Positions 1 through 13,958 are shown, counted from the first letter of the stretch. The stretch is DNA of 64,000 nt from Schistocerca nitens (GCF_023898315.1 NC_064621.1:120538561-120602560), one strand, 5' to 3'. The notes: generated by a model from the sequence alone, not told the origin. Numbers and translations: made by a program.

Positions 1-115
1 ATTGAAAAACCTGTTCATTTCAGAAAGTGAGAAGTTGTATTTTTCCGTTTATTCGGCACAGCGCTCTAATAGCTCTCTAAATCACGCATTGGGCGCAATT
101 ATTTCACCATGGCCA
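1..115 (+). mobile_element. 3' terminal piece of a Penelope-like element
   Basis: The sequence matches the region just downstream of the PLE coding part in the copies at 29460-32290 and 50360-52600, including the shared stretch around GAGAAGCTGTAT and the ending ATAAATGTG. Only the tail lies inside the window. The right-arm counterpart is at 29115-29270. It borders the gene-bearing unit on its left with its 3' end pointing inward. Confidence 0.6.
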
Positions 116-1198
116 CGGCCATAAATGTGTAACTTTAAGTGGTCTTCGGGGCCAATGCATCCACCAAGCACCTTGGTTCGTCCGACTAAAGGCCGGCACG
201 TTTACATAATGGGAGAAAGCCCTCTTGCTAAGGTGCGATGCCTACATAGGGGAATGTCTCCTTCACTAATAGCAAATGGTGGTTGGAAGTTTTCTGTGGG
301 AATCGTAAGACTGTCTCAGTGGGTGTTATGGAACGTGAATTGCATGGCAGTTGACTTTTGCTCATGCTCAACTTCCCTACAAAATTGGCAAAAAGATTTA
401 CTCTTGCTGATGATCTGCCGAAATCTTGTAATTTCATTGGAGAGGTGGTCGCGATAGCGGCAAAACTTGTCTAGAGATTATACAGCGCTCGGGATCATTA
501 CCGCCATTGCTGGATGACGTGGAACTTCTCCACAACCTCAGAGGGAAATTAGAACTACAGTTTTAGACACTCTCCCTCCTGCCTCCATGAACGATGGTCA
601 TGCTGGCATGCTCGCGGTCTGCACGTGACAAAAGGGGCGAGTACGCTACTGACCTCCGCTCACAGACGGTGAGCACGCAGTCGAGAAATGGGCGTTTATC
701 TGGTGAGATCCGGTTAGCAATACTTTTCCGTTGGTAGTTTGGGGGCGTGGTATATGTTAACTTTGTATAGTTAGTCGTAACGCTAACTGATGACTACAGT
801 TACTTTTTCGAATTGCAGGATACAGTTTGTATCTGTGAAGAACGTTTGATTTCCGAGTTCACTTTTCGTTACAATTTTCCGGTATTCTATCCTGTTGAAA
901 GTTTTCCCACTTGAATGATCGTTAAGGGATGTAAACAGCTTGTTTTATAAGGCTCTATTTCAATTTAGCAGCTATATGCCTCCTTTAACTAAACTGTGCT
1001 GTTGTGTGTTGGTTGACCTGTGTATTTCATACAGAACTATTTACTTTTAAAAAAGAGGTTACCCCTGTTAAATTCAGAAGATAATAAGAAGTTATCTTTT
1101 ACGCAACTTGCTTCATTGCTGTCATTCGTTCGTGAAGAATGCCTTTGGAGTCAGTTTGCTTCCGAGCCACAACGTATATAAGAATGTAGCAGTGTCTG
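116..1198. other. Unit sequence without recognisable gene
   Basis: Unique unit sequence shared with the right arm and, more diverged, with about 32290-34290. Open frames here (for example 125-457) are not kept intact in the third copy. I see no domain, RNA gene or mobile element. Confidence 0.6.
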
Positions 1199-1208
1199 TA
1201 GGGATCAC

Positions 1209-1259
1209 GGCTGGCTCTGAGCACTATGGGACTTAACATCTATGGTCATCAGTCCCCGT
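1209..1259 (-). mobile_element. SINE tail fragment with target-site duplication
   Basis: This 51 bp piece contains CTGAGCACTATGGGACTTAA and a following GGTCATCAGTCCC, the 3' part of the SINE found whole at 13959-14152. It is flanked by direct repeats GTAGGGATCAC at 1198-1208 and 1260-1270. The third unit has a single, slightly diverged copy of this target at about 34302 and no insert, so this is a true insertion with a known empty site. The right-arm twin is at 27968-28018. Confidence 0.85.
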
Positions 1260-1457
1260 GTAGGGATCACGCGTCATAACGATGTTGAAGATGGGTATCA
1301 GTTCAGGATGGAAAGAAAGTTTAATTATTAATACTCACTATGTGATGAACAACGGCTCAAAGTTTGATAAACATCGGACTGGAGAGACGTGGTGTACCCC
1401 ATCGAATTTGGGTCAGTCCATACACAAAAAGCGTGACTAAGGAAAAATGGAAGATTA

Positions 1458-3104
1458 CGAAATTTTGGTCTTATGTCAAAACGGTAGGTGGATCAAAACA
1501 AAATGTCCAGACACTCTGTGACCAAAATGGTACTGAAACAGAGGATGACAGACTAAAGACCGAAATAGTAAATGTCTTTTTCCAAAGCTGTTTCACAAAG
1601 GAAGACTGCACTGTAGTTCCCTCTGTAGATTGTAGCACAGATGACAAAATGGTAGATATCGAAATAGATGACAGAGGGATAGAAAAACAAATAAAATCAC
1701 TCAAAAGAGGAAAGGCTTCTGAACCTGATGGGATACCAGTTCGATTTTACATAGAGTACGCGAAGGAACTTGCCCCTTCTTGCAGCGGTGTACCGTAGGT
1801 CTCTGGAAGAGCGTAGCGTTCCGTTTTCAAGAAGGGACGTCGAACAGATGTACACTACTATAGACCTATATCTCTAACGTCGATCAGTTGTAGAGTTTTG
1901 GAACACGTATTATCTTCGAGTATGACTTTTCTGGACACTATCTACTCTGTAGGAATCAGCATGGATTTCGGAAAACACGATCGTGTGAAATTCAAGCCCC
2001 CGCGCTATTCGCCCACGAGACTCAGAGGGCCATAGACACAGGTTCCGAGGTAGATGCCGTGTTTCTTGACTTCCGCAAGGCGTTTGATACAGTTCCTCAC
2101 AGTCGTTTAATGAACAAAGTAAGAGAATATGGACTATCAGACCAGTTGTGTGATTGAATTGAAGAGTTCCTAGATAACAGAACACCGCATGTCATTCTCA
2201 ATGGAGAGGAGTCTTCAGAAGTAAGAGTGATTCAGGTGTGTCGAAGGGGAGTGTCGTAGGACCGTTGCTATTCAGAATATATATAAATGACCTTGTGGAC
2301 AACATTGTAATTTCACTGAGGCTTTTTGCGGATGATGCTGTAGTATATCGAGAGGTTGTAACAATGGAAAATTGTACTGAAATCCAGGAGGATCTGCAAC
2401 GAATTGACGCATGGTGCAGGGAATGGCAACTGAATCTAAATGTAGACAAGTGCAATGTGCTGCAAATACACAGAAAGAAGGATCCTTTATCATTTAGCTA
2501 CAACTGGAAGCAGTTACTTCCATAAATTATCTAGGTGTAGGCATTAAGAGTGATTTAAACTGGAGTGACCATGTAAAGTTAATAGTCGGTAAAGCATATG
2601 CCAGACTGAGATTCATTGGAAGAATCCTTAGGAAATGCAGTCCGAAAACAAAGGAAGCAGGTTACAGAAACTTGTTCTCCCACTGCTTGAATACTGCTCA
2701 CCAGTGTGGGATCCATACCAGATAGGGTTGATAGAAGAGACAGAGAAGATCCAACGGAGAGCAGCGGACTTCGTCAAAGGAAAGCGTTACTGGATAAACT
2801 CCAGTGGAAGACTCTGCAAGAGAGACGCTCAGTAGCTCGGTACGGGCTTTTGTTGAAGTTTCGACGACATACCTTCACTGAGGAGTCAGGCAGTATATTG
2901 CTCCCTCCTACGTATATTTCGTGAAGAGACCATGAGGATAAAATCACAGAGATTAGAGCACACACGGAGGCATACCGACAATCTTTTCTTCCACGAACAA
3001 TACGAGACTGGAATAGAAGGAGAAACCAATAGAGGTACTCAACGAACCCTCCGCCACACACCGTCAGGTGGCTTGCGGAGTATGGATGTAGATGCAGATG
3101 TGGA
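1458..3104 (+). mobile_element. 5'-truncated CR1-group LINE, reverse transcriptase part
   Basis: Fragments in several frames give a LINE reverse transcriptase: a linker with NVFFQSCFTKEDC, then RPISLTS, then VFLDFRKAFDTVPHSRL near 2060-2110, then LRLFADDAVVYRE near 2310-2360, and C-terminal LPLLEYCSPVWDPYQIG near 2680-2730. The element ends with the GATGTAGATGCAGATG tail typical of these LINEs. Endonuclease and ORF1 are absent. Several frameshifts and stops make it dead. The third unit has an empty site near 34503, where GGAAG repeats suggest a short target duplication. The 5' boundary is good to about 10 bp. Clade within the CR1/L2/Daphne group is not resolved. Confidence 0.85.
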
Positions 3105-3633
3105 AGTGATAACTGCCTAATGGTTCTCACTGTTGCTATTTTTGTCTGAATGGGAGAAACGATGAAAGAACTGAAAGAAAATCACTAATGTGGAATGTAG
3201 TTGCATGGCACCAAACGTCGATGTTGGGGTTCACAGTCTACCTACCTGTAATGATCTACGGTAAAGAGAATTTAGGGAAACTCTTAACAACTGCATAGGT
3301 TGCATAAGACAAACTTATGCTTCATGATTAACAAATTCAAAGATTACTGTTAGTTATTGGTACAAAGAGTTGCCGATTTTCAACATAAGATATCGGAGGA
3401 TGATGGGAAAACATTCTACAGTTTTAGCTAAGTAAGGACAATTGTTGCGTAAGGCAACGAGAACAATGAACAGATTAACAGTAGATGAAAGTCCTACGCA
3501 TTTTTAAATTAGTCGTTATTCTAAGTCAGTGCTGTTGTATGCACTTCCCATACGAAGGAGAGAAATCCATCGTTCAAGTTGCTTACAATTGCTTACAATT
3601 TTCCTCCGTCTCGTATAACCTTCAGCATCAAGG
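3105..3633. other. Unit sequence upstream of the gene, no feature seen
   Basis: Ordinary AT-rich sequence shared by both arms and, at about 85 percent identity, by the third unit (34530-35042). Open frames are short and not conserved. Confidence 0.5.
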
Positions 3634-3766
3634 TTTCATACCAAGTCCCCCAAGATATTTGTGGCAGTAAGTTATGACGACGATATGGCCAATCGCGCTT
3701 TTGAAGTACACACTAAGTAGCTGTCCTTGCGTGCCACAATTTGGGAGATAAGAGTCCGACACGCCG

Positions 3767-3772
3767 TATAAG
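3767..3772 (+). promoter_or_regulatory. Candidate TATA box of the left-arm gene
   Basis: TATAAG lies 74 bp upstream of the chosen ATG (3841). A TCACT initiator-like sequence follows at 3788-3792, and a start of transcription around 3790-3800 would be at normal spacing. The surrounding block from about 3634 is essentially identical in the third unit, while sequence further upstream is much more diverged. Identical boxes are at 25457-25462 (-) and 35172-35177 (+). Confidence 0.5.
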
Positions 3773-3840
3773 AAGAGGTCGGTGTGCTCACTAATGGCAC
3801 TTGTATTGAGGCATCCAACGTAGTAGAAGACACTGCAGCC

Positions 3841-6576
3841 ATGAAGGCGTCCCTTGTCCTGCTGATCGCTGGAGTGTTACTCGTGGCGTACTGCACGCCG
3901 TTCGCTGTTGCAGACGATGAAGATGAAGCGGTGGATGAAGCAGCCGAGAACAGAGACGCTGATGACGACGACGCCGACGGCTCAGCAGACGCCGACGCCG
4001 ACGACAGCGGTGATGAGGAGGGTCTGAGTGGAGAGAGCAGGCGGGCAGCCAAAGGTAAACAGCAGCTGAGGCGGGCAGAATGCACGGCGTAGCATTCGCT
4101 GCATCAGGTTATGGTGTCGACTGCGAGTCTATGTGTACTTTCTTGTAGGTTTAAGTCCCTAGTTGATAATGTACATTATTCTGACACTTTAAAAGCTGAA
4201 GGTATTCGTCTCTAGACGAGACAGGTGGTTCAAGGACCTTTGTTTTTATTTTTATACCATTACTGAATACATTAAATATACTGCTACATTCAACCTCAGT
4301 GTTCTTTCACTGTGGTTGTGTGGCTCGTTAAAACAGTTATATTTGCTAAATACGGATCCTGCTTAAGGCCCAATTGATTTACATCGACCCCAAAAGGAGA
4401 ATTACTTATTGTATGTTGAAGATAGCTAATACTCAAATGGCTTAAGAAAATAATGTTCAAATAACACATTTCAATAAATCTTGTATGAGGGGTTTTACAA
4501 AGTTTTTGTTATAAAATTATACACAAATGACACTTGCTGAACAGGATACGATATTAACAGTAAGATGTAAAACCAACTCCTAAAGTCTCTTACTTCTCTC
4601 ATGAGAACCAGTGATAGTATGTTGGCATCCAGTAAGTGCAACATTATGAAAGAACTAACAAAGACGCTACCATTACTCGCTGCACTTTATGTGTTTTTTT
4701 CTGTTGGTATTTGTGTTACGTTATGAACCTACAAGAATAGTTTGCACAAGATACAATCAGCAGACCAGTTACTTGATTACAAGGGTAATGATTACTAGAG
4801 AACCACTAATGTACTGTCGCTGTTATAGACAAACGTATAAGACAAAAACTGCTTCTTCGACATTTTGTAATGTCATTCTTTTAAGGAAGAGTATAAGGAA
4901 TGTGTTTCTGATCCTGCTGATTAACTACAATCTTTAAGCCGGATTGTAATTTTTGTTGTGATATGTAAGTATTTTTAATACATACAACATTAAAAAATTA
5001 TCACAGTGTACCTGAATGCAACACCTTAATGAAACAAGCCTCATAAAGCAGAAAGTAGTTTTAGAATTAGGATGTAGAATTGCAAGTAATCAGAAATCAA
5101 TCTAAGAGTTTTCTAATTTGGAAGAACATGATGTCTTTTGAGCAACACATACTATACTTTCTGAGCTAACCATTTAGTTACTGGTCATTTAATCCTTCTT
5201 TTAGATCAGAAAGAAAATTACTGTAAATACTCTTTCTAGTAGGACAATACGTATGTGCCAACACACAAATTTAGGAAAATAGTTGAAAATTCACTGAAAT
5301 ATGGTTAAACGTTAATCATATGTTTCGAAAATTCATAGTGCCCATCAGGGAGATTGCAAGCTGTCTTCTTGCCTGATTTTTTTGAGCGCTTTAACATGTC
5401 TCAGGAGTCATCTCAAGAGCAAGTCACAGAAATTAGATTTTATCATAAAAATGCCACAAGTCTTACAGCTTAAGATGTGTGCATACTTCCGACCTCTACA
5501 AGGAGGTATGTTTAGCAGTGATGGAGTTGAAGTTATCACAGGTACATAGCTTATACCTGCTTGTGATTCATCCAAATTATAAAGATACAGGGCGATTCAT
5601 ATTACTGTTTATGAAACCAAAAGTGACGTAGATGACTCTGAGATAAGTAATTTGACATGAGACACATATGGTAGCAAATTTCAGGAAATCCACCAACCAA
5701 GTGGATGACAAATGTTGAACATGTGATGGTACCAAGGGATACATACCTTAGTGCAAGTGCAGCGGCTAGATCAGTCTATCCCACCCACACTGTAGTGGCA
5801 CTTCTACACATTGCTCCACATGGTTATTCCGCGTTTATTCTTGCATTATCCAATGTGATACGGTAGAGCTCATGGTAGTGGCACTACAAGACTTAATGAA
5901 TCTATTTACCATTAGGAAAAAGTACTACGCTAGCACAGCAGTGTTTAGTACTGACCACTACCACTGAACGTGTGGGGAGATACATGAACTGGTCATGTAA
6001 CATGTTCATCATTCGTCAACCACATTGTGGATATTTGCTGACGTTTGGGGCTCCATGAATCTTGTATTAAATTTCTTGTCTCATAGTCATATACACCACT
6101 GAGAGTTTTTAAACATTAATGAAAATCACCCTGTATATATCAGATCACTATAGTGTAAAATATCCACTTAAAGCTACACTGTGTACAGCTGGATATGCTA
6201 CAACGGAAAGTTATAGCTTAGAGCAGTGCTCTTGATATTTGAAGCAGCAATTACTCCAAAGGAAATCAGTTAGAAAAACAAGTTGTGTGTGATCCAATTC
6301 TTCTATGTGTTACATACTTATCAAATTTAAGGTTTTTATCTGTGTCAACTGAAGACAGAAGTTGCTGTTCAGCCGACTAACATTTTCTGATGAGACAGGA
6401 GGGTACGCAGGTGCCACAAGAACATCATCTTCTTCGTTTATTGTTGAGCAGGTGCTCACGCCAGGGCCGGCCACATGAAACATGCACGTGCAGGCAGCCG
6501 ACACATTGCGTCCAGAGCTGGAAGCAGACTCCATGCCAGGTCAGGCGCCGCCCGCAGAGCTGCACACAGCAAGTAG
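3841..6576 (+). CDS. Putative secreted prepropeptide, left-arm copy (exons 3841-4054 and 6452-6576)
   Basis: I do not recognise the family. Exon 1 starts at ATG 3841: MKASLVLLIAGVLLVAYC begins a signal peptide with probable cleavage after AVA (residue 24). A segment with about 22 Asp/Glu in 41 residues follows, ending in the dibasic SRR (66-68). The exon ends at AAAG, followed by the donor GTAAAC. Exon 2 follows a TTGTTGAGCAG acceptor and stays in phase: GAHARAGHMKHARAGSRH, then more Arg/His-rich sequence to TAG at 6574-6576. These 41 residues hold 8 Arg, 2 Lys, 6 His and no Asp, Glu, Cys or aromatic residue. The total is 112 residues. An acidic pro-segment masking a cationic peptide is a known precursor layout, for example in some antimicrobial or venom peptides; applying it here is inference. 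Without splicing, the frame would end after 83 residues at 4092. Splicing is predicted, not shown. Confidence 0.55.
5588..6133. mobile_element. MITE-like element with TA target duplication (left arm)
   Basis: A 546 bp non-coding element lies in the intron of the gene. Its ends are inverted: CAGGGCGATTCATATTA begins the left end and the right end reads CAGGGTGATTTTCATTA in reverse complement, then TGTTTA on both sides. TA flanks both ends (5586-5587 and 6134-6135). TA targets and short inverted ends fit a non-autonomous Tc1/mariner-type element, but I cannot name the family. Copies sit at the same place in the other units, so insertion predates the unit duplications. Confidence 0.65.
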
Positions 6577-6661
6577 TCGCTGTTGCTTAGGGAGCGCCAC
6601 ACTGCAGAGGCGCAGTCTGGAGCTGCTCCCACTGTACTGTACCGTGCACTCATCTGGAGAA

Positions 6662-6667
6662 AATAAA
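6662..6667 (+). other. Polyadenylation signal of the left-arm gene
   Basis: AATAAA lies 86 bp after the exon-2 stop and is followed by a G/T-rich stretch. The same hexamer is at 37232-37237 in the third unit and, on the minus strand, at 22562-22567 in the right arm. In both unit B relics the equivalent site reads AGTAAA. Confidence 0.6.
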
Positions 6668-6679
6668 GCACCACTGTAC

Positions 6680-8880
6680 TTTGTGGCAAACATATGTGTC
6701 TATTACTCATTGTCCTATAAATGTAAGATCAAGTGCACACACAGGTAATAACCAAACATGGGAAAAAGTTGCAAAAGTTCCAAAATCTTATAAGTGTTCC
6801 AGTTTTCGGGTGTAAACGATATGTTCGGTCCGATATTATACTACAAGCTTTATATCATTATCTGTGTACTTTGCACTGTGAGGTGAAGGCAGATTGTATT
6901 TGTTCTTAAGGAATGATGATCTACAGTATAGAGCGCTAGGGTACTTACACCTGTGTCTTATTGGGTCAGTGGTTGTGAAGACACAAGAAACGACATCTTT
7001 GTAGTAACTATAGACATGACTGCAACAAGCTGTTGCATGTCCAATATAGAGGCAGAATGAGAATTTTGATTTTAGTGTTTGACGGGTATATGCCTCTTAA
7101 TCTTTGTCCTAACTCAGCTCAATACATAAAGGTATGTGACTTCAATAACATGACCTTAAAATGTGCTCTTTGCCTAGACAATCATGACTCAAGGAGTAAC
7201 TGATAACGCTATTTGAGCAAATTTTTATAAACATATGTAGTACAAAATAATTAAATTTTGCAACTGAAACAAGTGTGGGCATGAATGAATACTGGAACGA
7301 ATTAAGGGACACAGTTGCTTCTCAAAGTTTTGTAGCTTTGTTCAGCGAATGTATACTACATACGACATGTATGTAGACCAAGGCCAGTGAGGATGTGAGC
7401 CTCAATCTGATAGTCAAGAGATGTGTGCCCAAGAAATGAAATATAATCATTATGTCAGATATAATCTCGAAAACAAGTTGTCTCAGAGTCTCGGCAACAC
7501 TACTTACTTTCTGAGATGTATGCAAAGATTTCAACGATCTTTTGCTGACTGCTGTTTGGGACCCCTTCTGCTGATTGCACTTTTACTTCACATAAACTAA
7601 TAGTTCTGTTGAAGGTAGAGTTAACAGTAAAATTCGTGTACGAATTAAATACAGACTCCAGAGTGAATAATAAATCATGTGTACAGTAGAAATTTAGCAT
7701 TTATATCAAAAGTGACTGGGGAAGGAACATAAATGATACACATATTAACTAAATTACCTATCACCAATACTCAATGCTAAAGCAATAACAAATGGAGGAT
7801 TACACAACCCGTCTAGTAGATCATGTGGTAGACAAAGCCACAATATGTGAGAAACTGTACAAAGAGAAATTTTAAACACATCGGCAGTGAAGAACGCCCT
7901 TGAATTAGCTGTAATGTGATGTAGTCATCACCTCCGACTGTACTGGTAAACGCATGAGAATCAAATACTGTACCACAGACATGGCTCAAAATATATCTCT
8001 TTGACCAAAGCAAGTTAAGTCTGAAAACAAAATAAGGTCTACTTAAGGACCTGGAACATTGCATACAGAGTAGTATACCAAACTGCGAAAAGCTTCCTGG
8101 AACTTCACCATAATGCCGATCGGTCCTCAACGGCGGCCTACCCAGTTACTGCTCGCATTGAAGCCATCAGAATGTAATGTCAATTCAGGTAACTAGAGTT
8201 CATGAGCAAGTTGCAACACTAGTCGTTCAGAACAGAACATGCGGAATTGTGATATGAGAAGATCGAAACACTAAGGCAACACTTTGTTCACTATAAAATA
8301 AAGCCCACAAACACATGACACTGCACATGCAGTTCTGTGACTGGTCCATACACAGTATCTGCAAGATATAGATTGTTGACATGCCAGCACTGGAATGAAT
8401 TAAGGAATCGATTGTTCTGACAGGAAAAGCTTCTAAACGGGCTTGTGAGCCAGAATTCATGTAAGAATGAATAAATTGAACATTGACATTTTAACGAATG
8501 GCTTTCATCAAACTCCCCTTGCATTTACAGCAAATCTCGAATGCTCTTTTGCAGGGTGGTGAGCATTCCAGAAGTGATAACTTAACCTACTGGATGCACC
8601 TAAAACAAACACAGTAATTATTGAGTAACTACACTAACATATAATGGACTGGTACTGTAATAGCAATATATATGTTAATGGGTCCATATCAAGAGAACAT
8701 CATTATTTTAAATAACTGTTCTCTCACTTAATAACATTTCCTAAAAAGAGTATAAATTGTATGGCATCATTACCATATCAACAATGTTACTTCCAACATC
8801 TCTCTTGTGGAGAAACCAGATCTCTCAATGGCACTCATCATCCATTTTAAGTGAATACTTAACAGAATGCTATGCTCCTG
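6680..8880. other. Unit sequence 3' of the gene, mostly unexplained
   Basis: AT-rich sequence present in both arms and, more diverged, at 37250-38760 and 42360-43110. Open frames here (for example 7813-8130, -) are perfect only between the two arms and break in the third unit, so I do not call them genes. The stretch 7780-8000 matches a frame that is open in the third unit (38335-38604) but disrupted here. Confidence 0.5.
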
Positions 8881-8883
8881 AAA

Positions 8884-10550
<1,667 letters not shown>

Positions 10551-10559
10551 GGCTGTGGT

Positions 10560-12158
10560 CAAACAATTGCACTCATCGCCATTTCTCTCTATTAGAGTGC
10601 TGTGCCGAATAAAAGGAGAAATACAGCTTCTGACTGGCCGAAACTAACAGCTGCTTCAATTCCTAAATTGACCATAGCCAATATGTGGAATTATATGGAT
10701 ATTTTGGCAAAAACATCAGAAAAGTTACTAAAGGACTTTGTATTCTTAAGATCTTTCATGTTTTCCTGTAGGCCTTTTCATTAGCATATATCTCTACCTC
10801 CAAAACAATATGTCTTTTAGTTTATACAAGGTTTTCATGTTTTCTTCAGTGTGCCCTATTGTAAGTTCATGTGTATTAAGGTGGTCCCTCAAAGCAGCTT
10901 TATGACTGGGATTACAGATTCTTTGAATCTTATCGCAAGCTTCCTTCTTGTTTGTCTATGTATACATCGTCATGTAGACCACAGGTGAATTTATACACCT
11001 GTGATCTATCATATACATCTTCTTTCTCTATTTTGTGAGTCACCATTTTCCTTACCTCATTATTTATTTGGAAAACCACCTTACCAATACTACTTCAGAA
11101 AACCTGTGCCATTTTATATGGGATTTTTTACTAAATATTTCGTGATTACAAACCTAGGGTTTCCTTTATTTTTTATTTTCTGTAGCCTTATCACTTGTTG
11201 TCTGCTCTTCTCTTTTAAAAAAATCTCTTTCTTGTACACCTTGTCTACTAACATAAAGTCAGACCCATTGTCCACAGCTATGTGTCGTAAAACATTGTGT
11301 TCATTGTCTATACTCTCTCTACATGAGGGTAATCAAACGGTCCTGTCATCATGGCATGAAATGTGCACACTTCAAACCATATGGGATGACATGAAGACAC
11401 ATGTATGATTGCATTTGTGATTGTGAGTATTCTAAATTTGTTGTAGGTATGCTTTCTATTACGTTTGGATGTCTTCAAATGAAGATACTCTTCTTCCTAG
11501 ATAACACAGTTACTATTAGCAAGTAGCTCATTTAAGTTACCGCTTACGTTTTCAATGTATGTTGTACTCGAGCTAAGAAGTATGAGCATGTCATCAATGC
11601 AGCTTTTGTAATAGATAGTCCCATTTTTCATCATTTCTTGTTCAGTGAAATAAATTATTTCGAAAATCATCCATGAAAATGTTTGCTAGTGTCCCTGCTG
11701 GGCAATTACTAATTACTAAACCATCTGGCTATCTGCAGAAGGTCAAACTGAATACAAATTAATTTTGAGTCAAAACAATCCTGAGTAGTTTATACAACTC
11801 TACAATTAGGTGGTTATTCACCATTTTGTATGTTAGTCGATTATTTTTGATGATGTTAATTGTTTCTTCAACTGGTACATTTGCATCTGGATTGCTTAGC
11901 TCTAATGTTAAGAATTTACCAACTGTTGGGATTGTAACCTCTAAGGTGAACTCCTAGAGTTCTGCTGCATTTTTTAACATGTGACTATTTGTGAATCTGT
12001 AGTTTTTAGTAGTTATCTTATTCAATTCTCGACTTACATGGTAACCTGTGCAATCGATGTACTTGAAAATTGGTTTAATGGGAACCGCAATATTATGTAT
12101 TTCTGGGTTAATTCTAAGTTTATGAGCACTTGAGTTGATACCTACAAACATTTTCATT
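10560..12158 (-). mobile_element. Penelope-like element, C-terminal half (left arm)
   Basis: Read on the minus strand, this gives the later reverse transcriptase motifs of PLEs. Near 12100 a frame has INPEIHNIAVPIKPIFKYID, then NSHMLKNAAEL. ANIFMDDF follows near 11680, and a GIY-YIG-type segment with YKFTCGLHDD near 10980. It then runs into the PLE 3' region around 10600. Many stops and frameshifts interrupt it. The element is cut sharply at 12158, which is the inner breakpoint of the inverted repeat. The same sequence continues uninterrupted into the spacer on the other side (PLE at 16400-18690). Confidence 0.75.
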
Positions 12159-12479
12159 CCACAATTCTTGAAATTTAGATAATTATCAGGTCTGGTCATC
12201 TGCATCTGGCTTATTATTCTGATCAATTGCCTTAATTATTTACCAAATATCTATACATACATACTTTTCATCACATGAAGAGTAAACAATTAAAAGGATG
12301 CTGACAGCGAAAGTACAATAATTCCTTTTGCGAGTAGGTTATATCTACATTTTCTTCTATGGTTTTAAAATGACAAAAATTTGAAACATTAACAGTTCTT
12401 GTTACATTATGACAGTCAGTAACCACTGGTAGTGGAACAGAGATTCAAAAGCTACATAGTAAATTCCATGAGCTAAATC

Positions 12480-12930
12480 CTAATATTAACTTCACTATTG
12501 AAGAATACATTTCTACCATTCTATGATAGCTCAAGAGTGTAAAAAATCACTTGTTGCCTGTGTGACCAGGTATACATAGACTAACAGGAAGGAAGCTTAA
12601 CATAAAATTTAAAGGACATTGTAATCCCAGTCATAAGTCTGTTTTCAGTGATCACCTTAAAATAGAAGAAAATACAATAGGGAACACTGAAAAAACATCA
12701 AAATATTTTATGAAGTGGAAAAGGGTATTCAGATTAATCTTCTTAAAGAGGCAGAGATGTATAACAATCTGAAAACCCATCGTAAAATATACTTAACGTA
12801 CAGAGAGACCTTAATAACACAAAGTACTTTGACAATGTTACTGTCGTCTTTGACACAATGCAGGGCTAATTATACTAATGTCCCTTGTGCCATGTTACTA
12901 ACACTTAAGGACTTCGATATCAGGGCATAG
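12480..12930 (+). mobile_element. Penelope-like element fragment, GIY-YIG region
   Basis: On the plus strand this resembles the C-terminal GIY-YIG endonuclease part of the PLE family, with a cysteine-bearing segment followed by TGRKLNI-like sequence near 12585-12610. After it comes the frame MEKGIQINLLKEAEMYNNLK at 12715. Together with 12159-12480 it matches the reverse complement of about 44346-45075. It is a fragment with no intact frame. A similar minus-strand fragment ends the third unit. Confidence 0.6.
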
Positions 12931-13580
12931 ATAATTTTAAGTAAAACGATGACTGTTATATATGTATTGCAAGTGAATAAAAGATACTTTGGTATCACTA
13001 TCATTCGGTAGGCACTTAGTACAATTTAGAACAGTTATCCTGTTCAGGATGACTGAGGTAAGATGGACCAGTTCTGAATTGATGTTCGATTGTATTTGGT
13101 TTCATCGGCTGATACACAGTCCACTTATGTACTTTATGCTATCAATTAATTATGTTATATCGGTCTTATATCTTAGTCCTAACAATTATGGTCTACTGCA
13201 GCTAACCAGATAATGACGTAGATAAGATTAATTAATGTAATGACTCCCATATTTGATTTGAAGAAGCTAAAGGAGTTTTGATTTCATGAATATTGAGTAT
13301 GTACTGATATGTAGGTGTTCCGCTGATTCAAGTTACGCCTACTGATATATCACTAGCCAATCCTAATAGGCACAAGTTTGAGGGTGACCATTCAGCTGTT
13401 GTCAGCTGGTATATAATCAAGTTATATATTTTATGTTATTAATTAACTACTGTATAGAGTAGGTGAACTGCTGTGATTGCTGCCATAATTTATCCCCGCA
13501 AGTATGAAAGGAGGAGAAAAACGGTTTTATACCCTGCTCAGCAAGATATTCCTGCTATTAAGATAGGATAACGGTAGGGC
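12931..13580. other. AT-rich spacer sequence, no gene
   Basis: No coding or structural feature stands out. From about 13480 onward, weak similarity begins to the region upstream of the arm gene (left-arm 3625-3720). Confidence 0.5.
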
Positions 13581-13589
13581 TAACAGCAC

Positions 13590-13835
13590 ATTGTGAAATA
13601 CTTACTAGTGGCTGTCCTTGCCTGCCACGCTGTGGGCGATAAGCTTCCGACGCTGGCGTGTTGTACGTGGCGCACTGCGCGCCGCTCGCTGCTGCAGAAG
13701 AAGTTGCAAATGAAACAGCCGATACCAGGGGCGCTGATGATGACAGCACCGAGGGTCCAGAAGTCGGTGATGCTCGCGGAAACGGTGATGCGGTGGGTGG
13801 GAGTGCAGAGAGCAGGCTGGCAGTGAAACTACAAA
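13590..13835 (+). pseudogene. Truncated paralog of exon 1 of the prepropeptide gene
   Basis: The sequence GTGGCTGTCCTTGCCTGCCAC matches the leader region of the arm gene. It then jumps to the middle of the signal peptide: the frame from 13652 reads AGVLYVAHCAPLAAAEEVAN, aligning with AGVLLVAYCTPFAVADDEDE of the arm gene, followed by an Asp/Glu-rich stretch to about 13830. Roughly 110 bp holding the TATA box, initiator, start codon and first signal-peptide codons are missing. The SRR dibasic site has become SRL, and the splice donor after it is gone. Similarity resumes 3' of the SINE (14165-14440). No exon 2 is found in the spacer. I call it a dead, older paralog. Confidence 0.75.
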
Positions 13836-13958
13836 CAGCGAATGAGTTGGGGGGGCTGCGCTCGACCGCAGCCCCCTTTGTGCCGCCATGGCTGCCCCAG
13901 GCTGCCGCCCCCACACGGCGTCTGACTCCAGGCAACGCGAGGGCAGTACTCACGTCGT

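Noticed and set aside
3672-4085. Ser-rich 137-codon frame antisense to exon 1 (also at 25144-25557 and 35077-35487)
   Set aside because: It is the reverse reading of the GAC/GCC-rich acidic segment. The plus-strand frame has signal peptide, splice donor and promoter, and this one has none.
7813-8130. 105-codon minus-strand frame identical in both arms
   Set aside because: Identity only reflects the recent arm duplication. The matching third-unit sequence does not keep the frame.
11001-11408. 135-codon plus-strand frame (and its partner 17831-18238, -)
   Set aside because: It is antisense to the decayed PLE. No homology is recognised and it depends on the arm duplication for apparent conservation.
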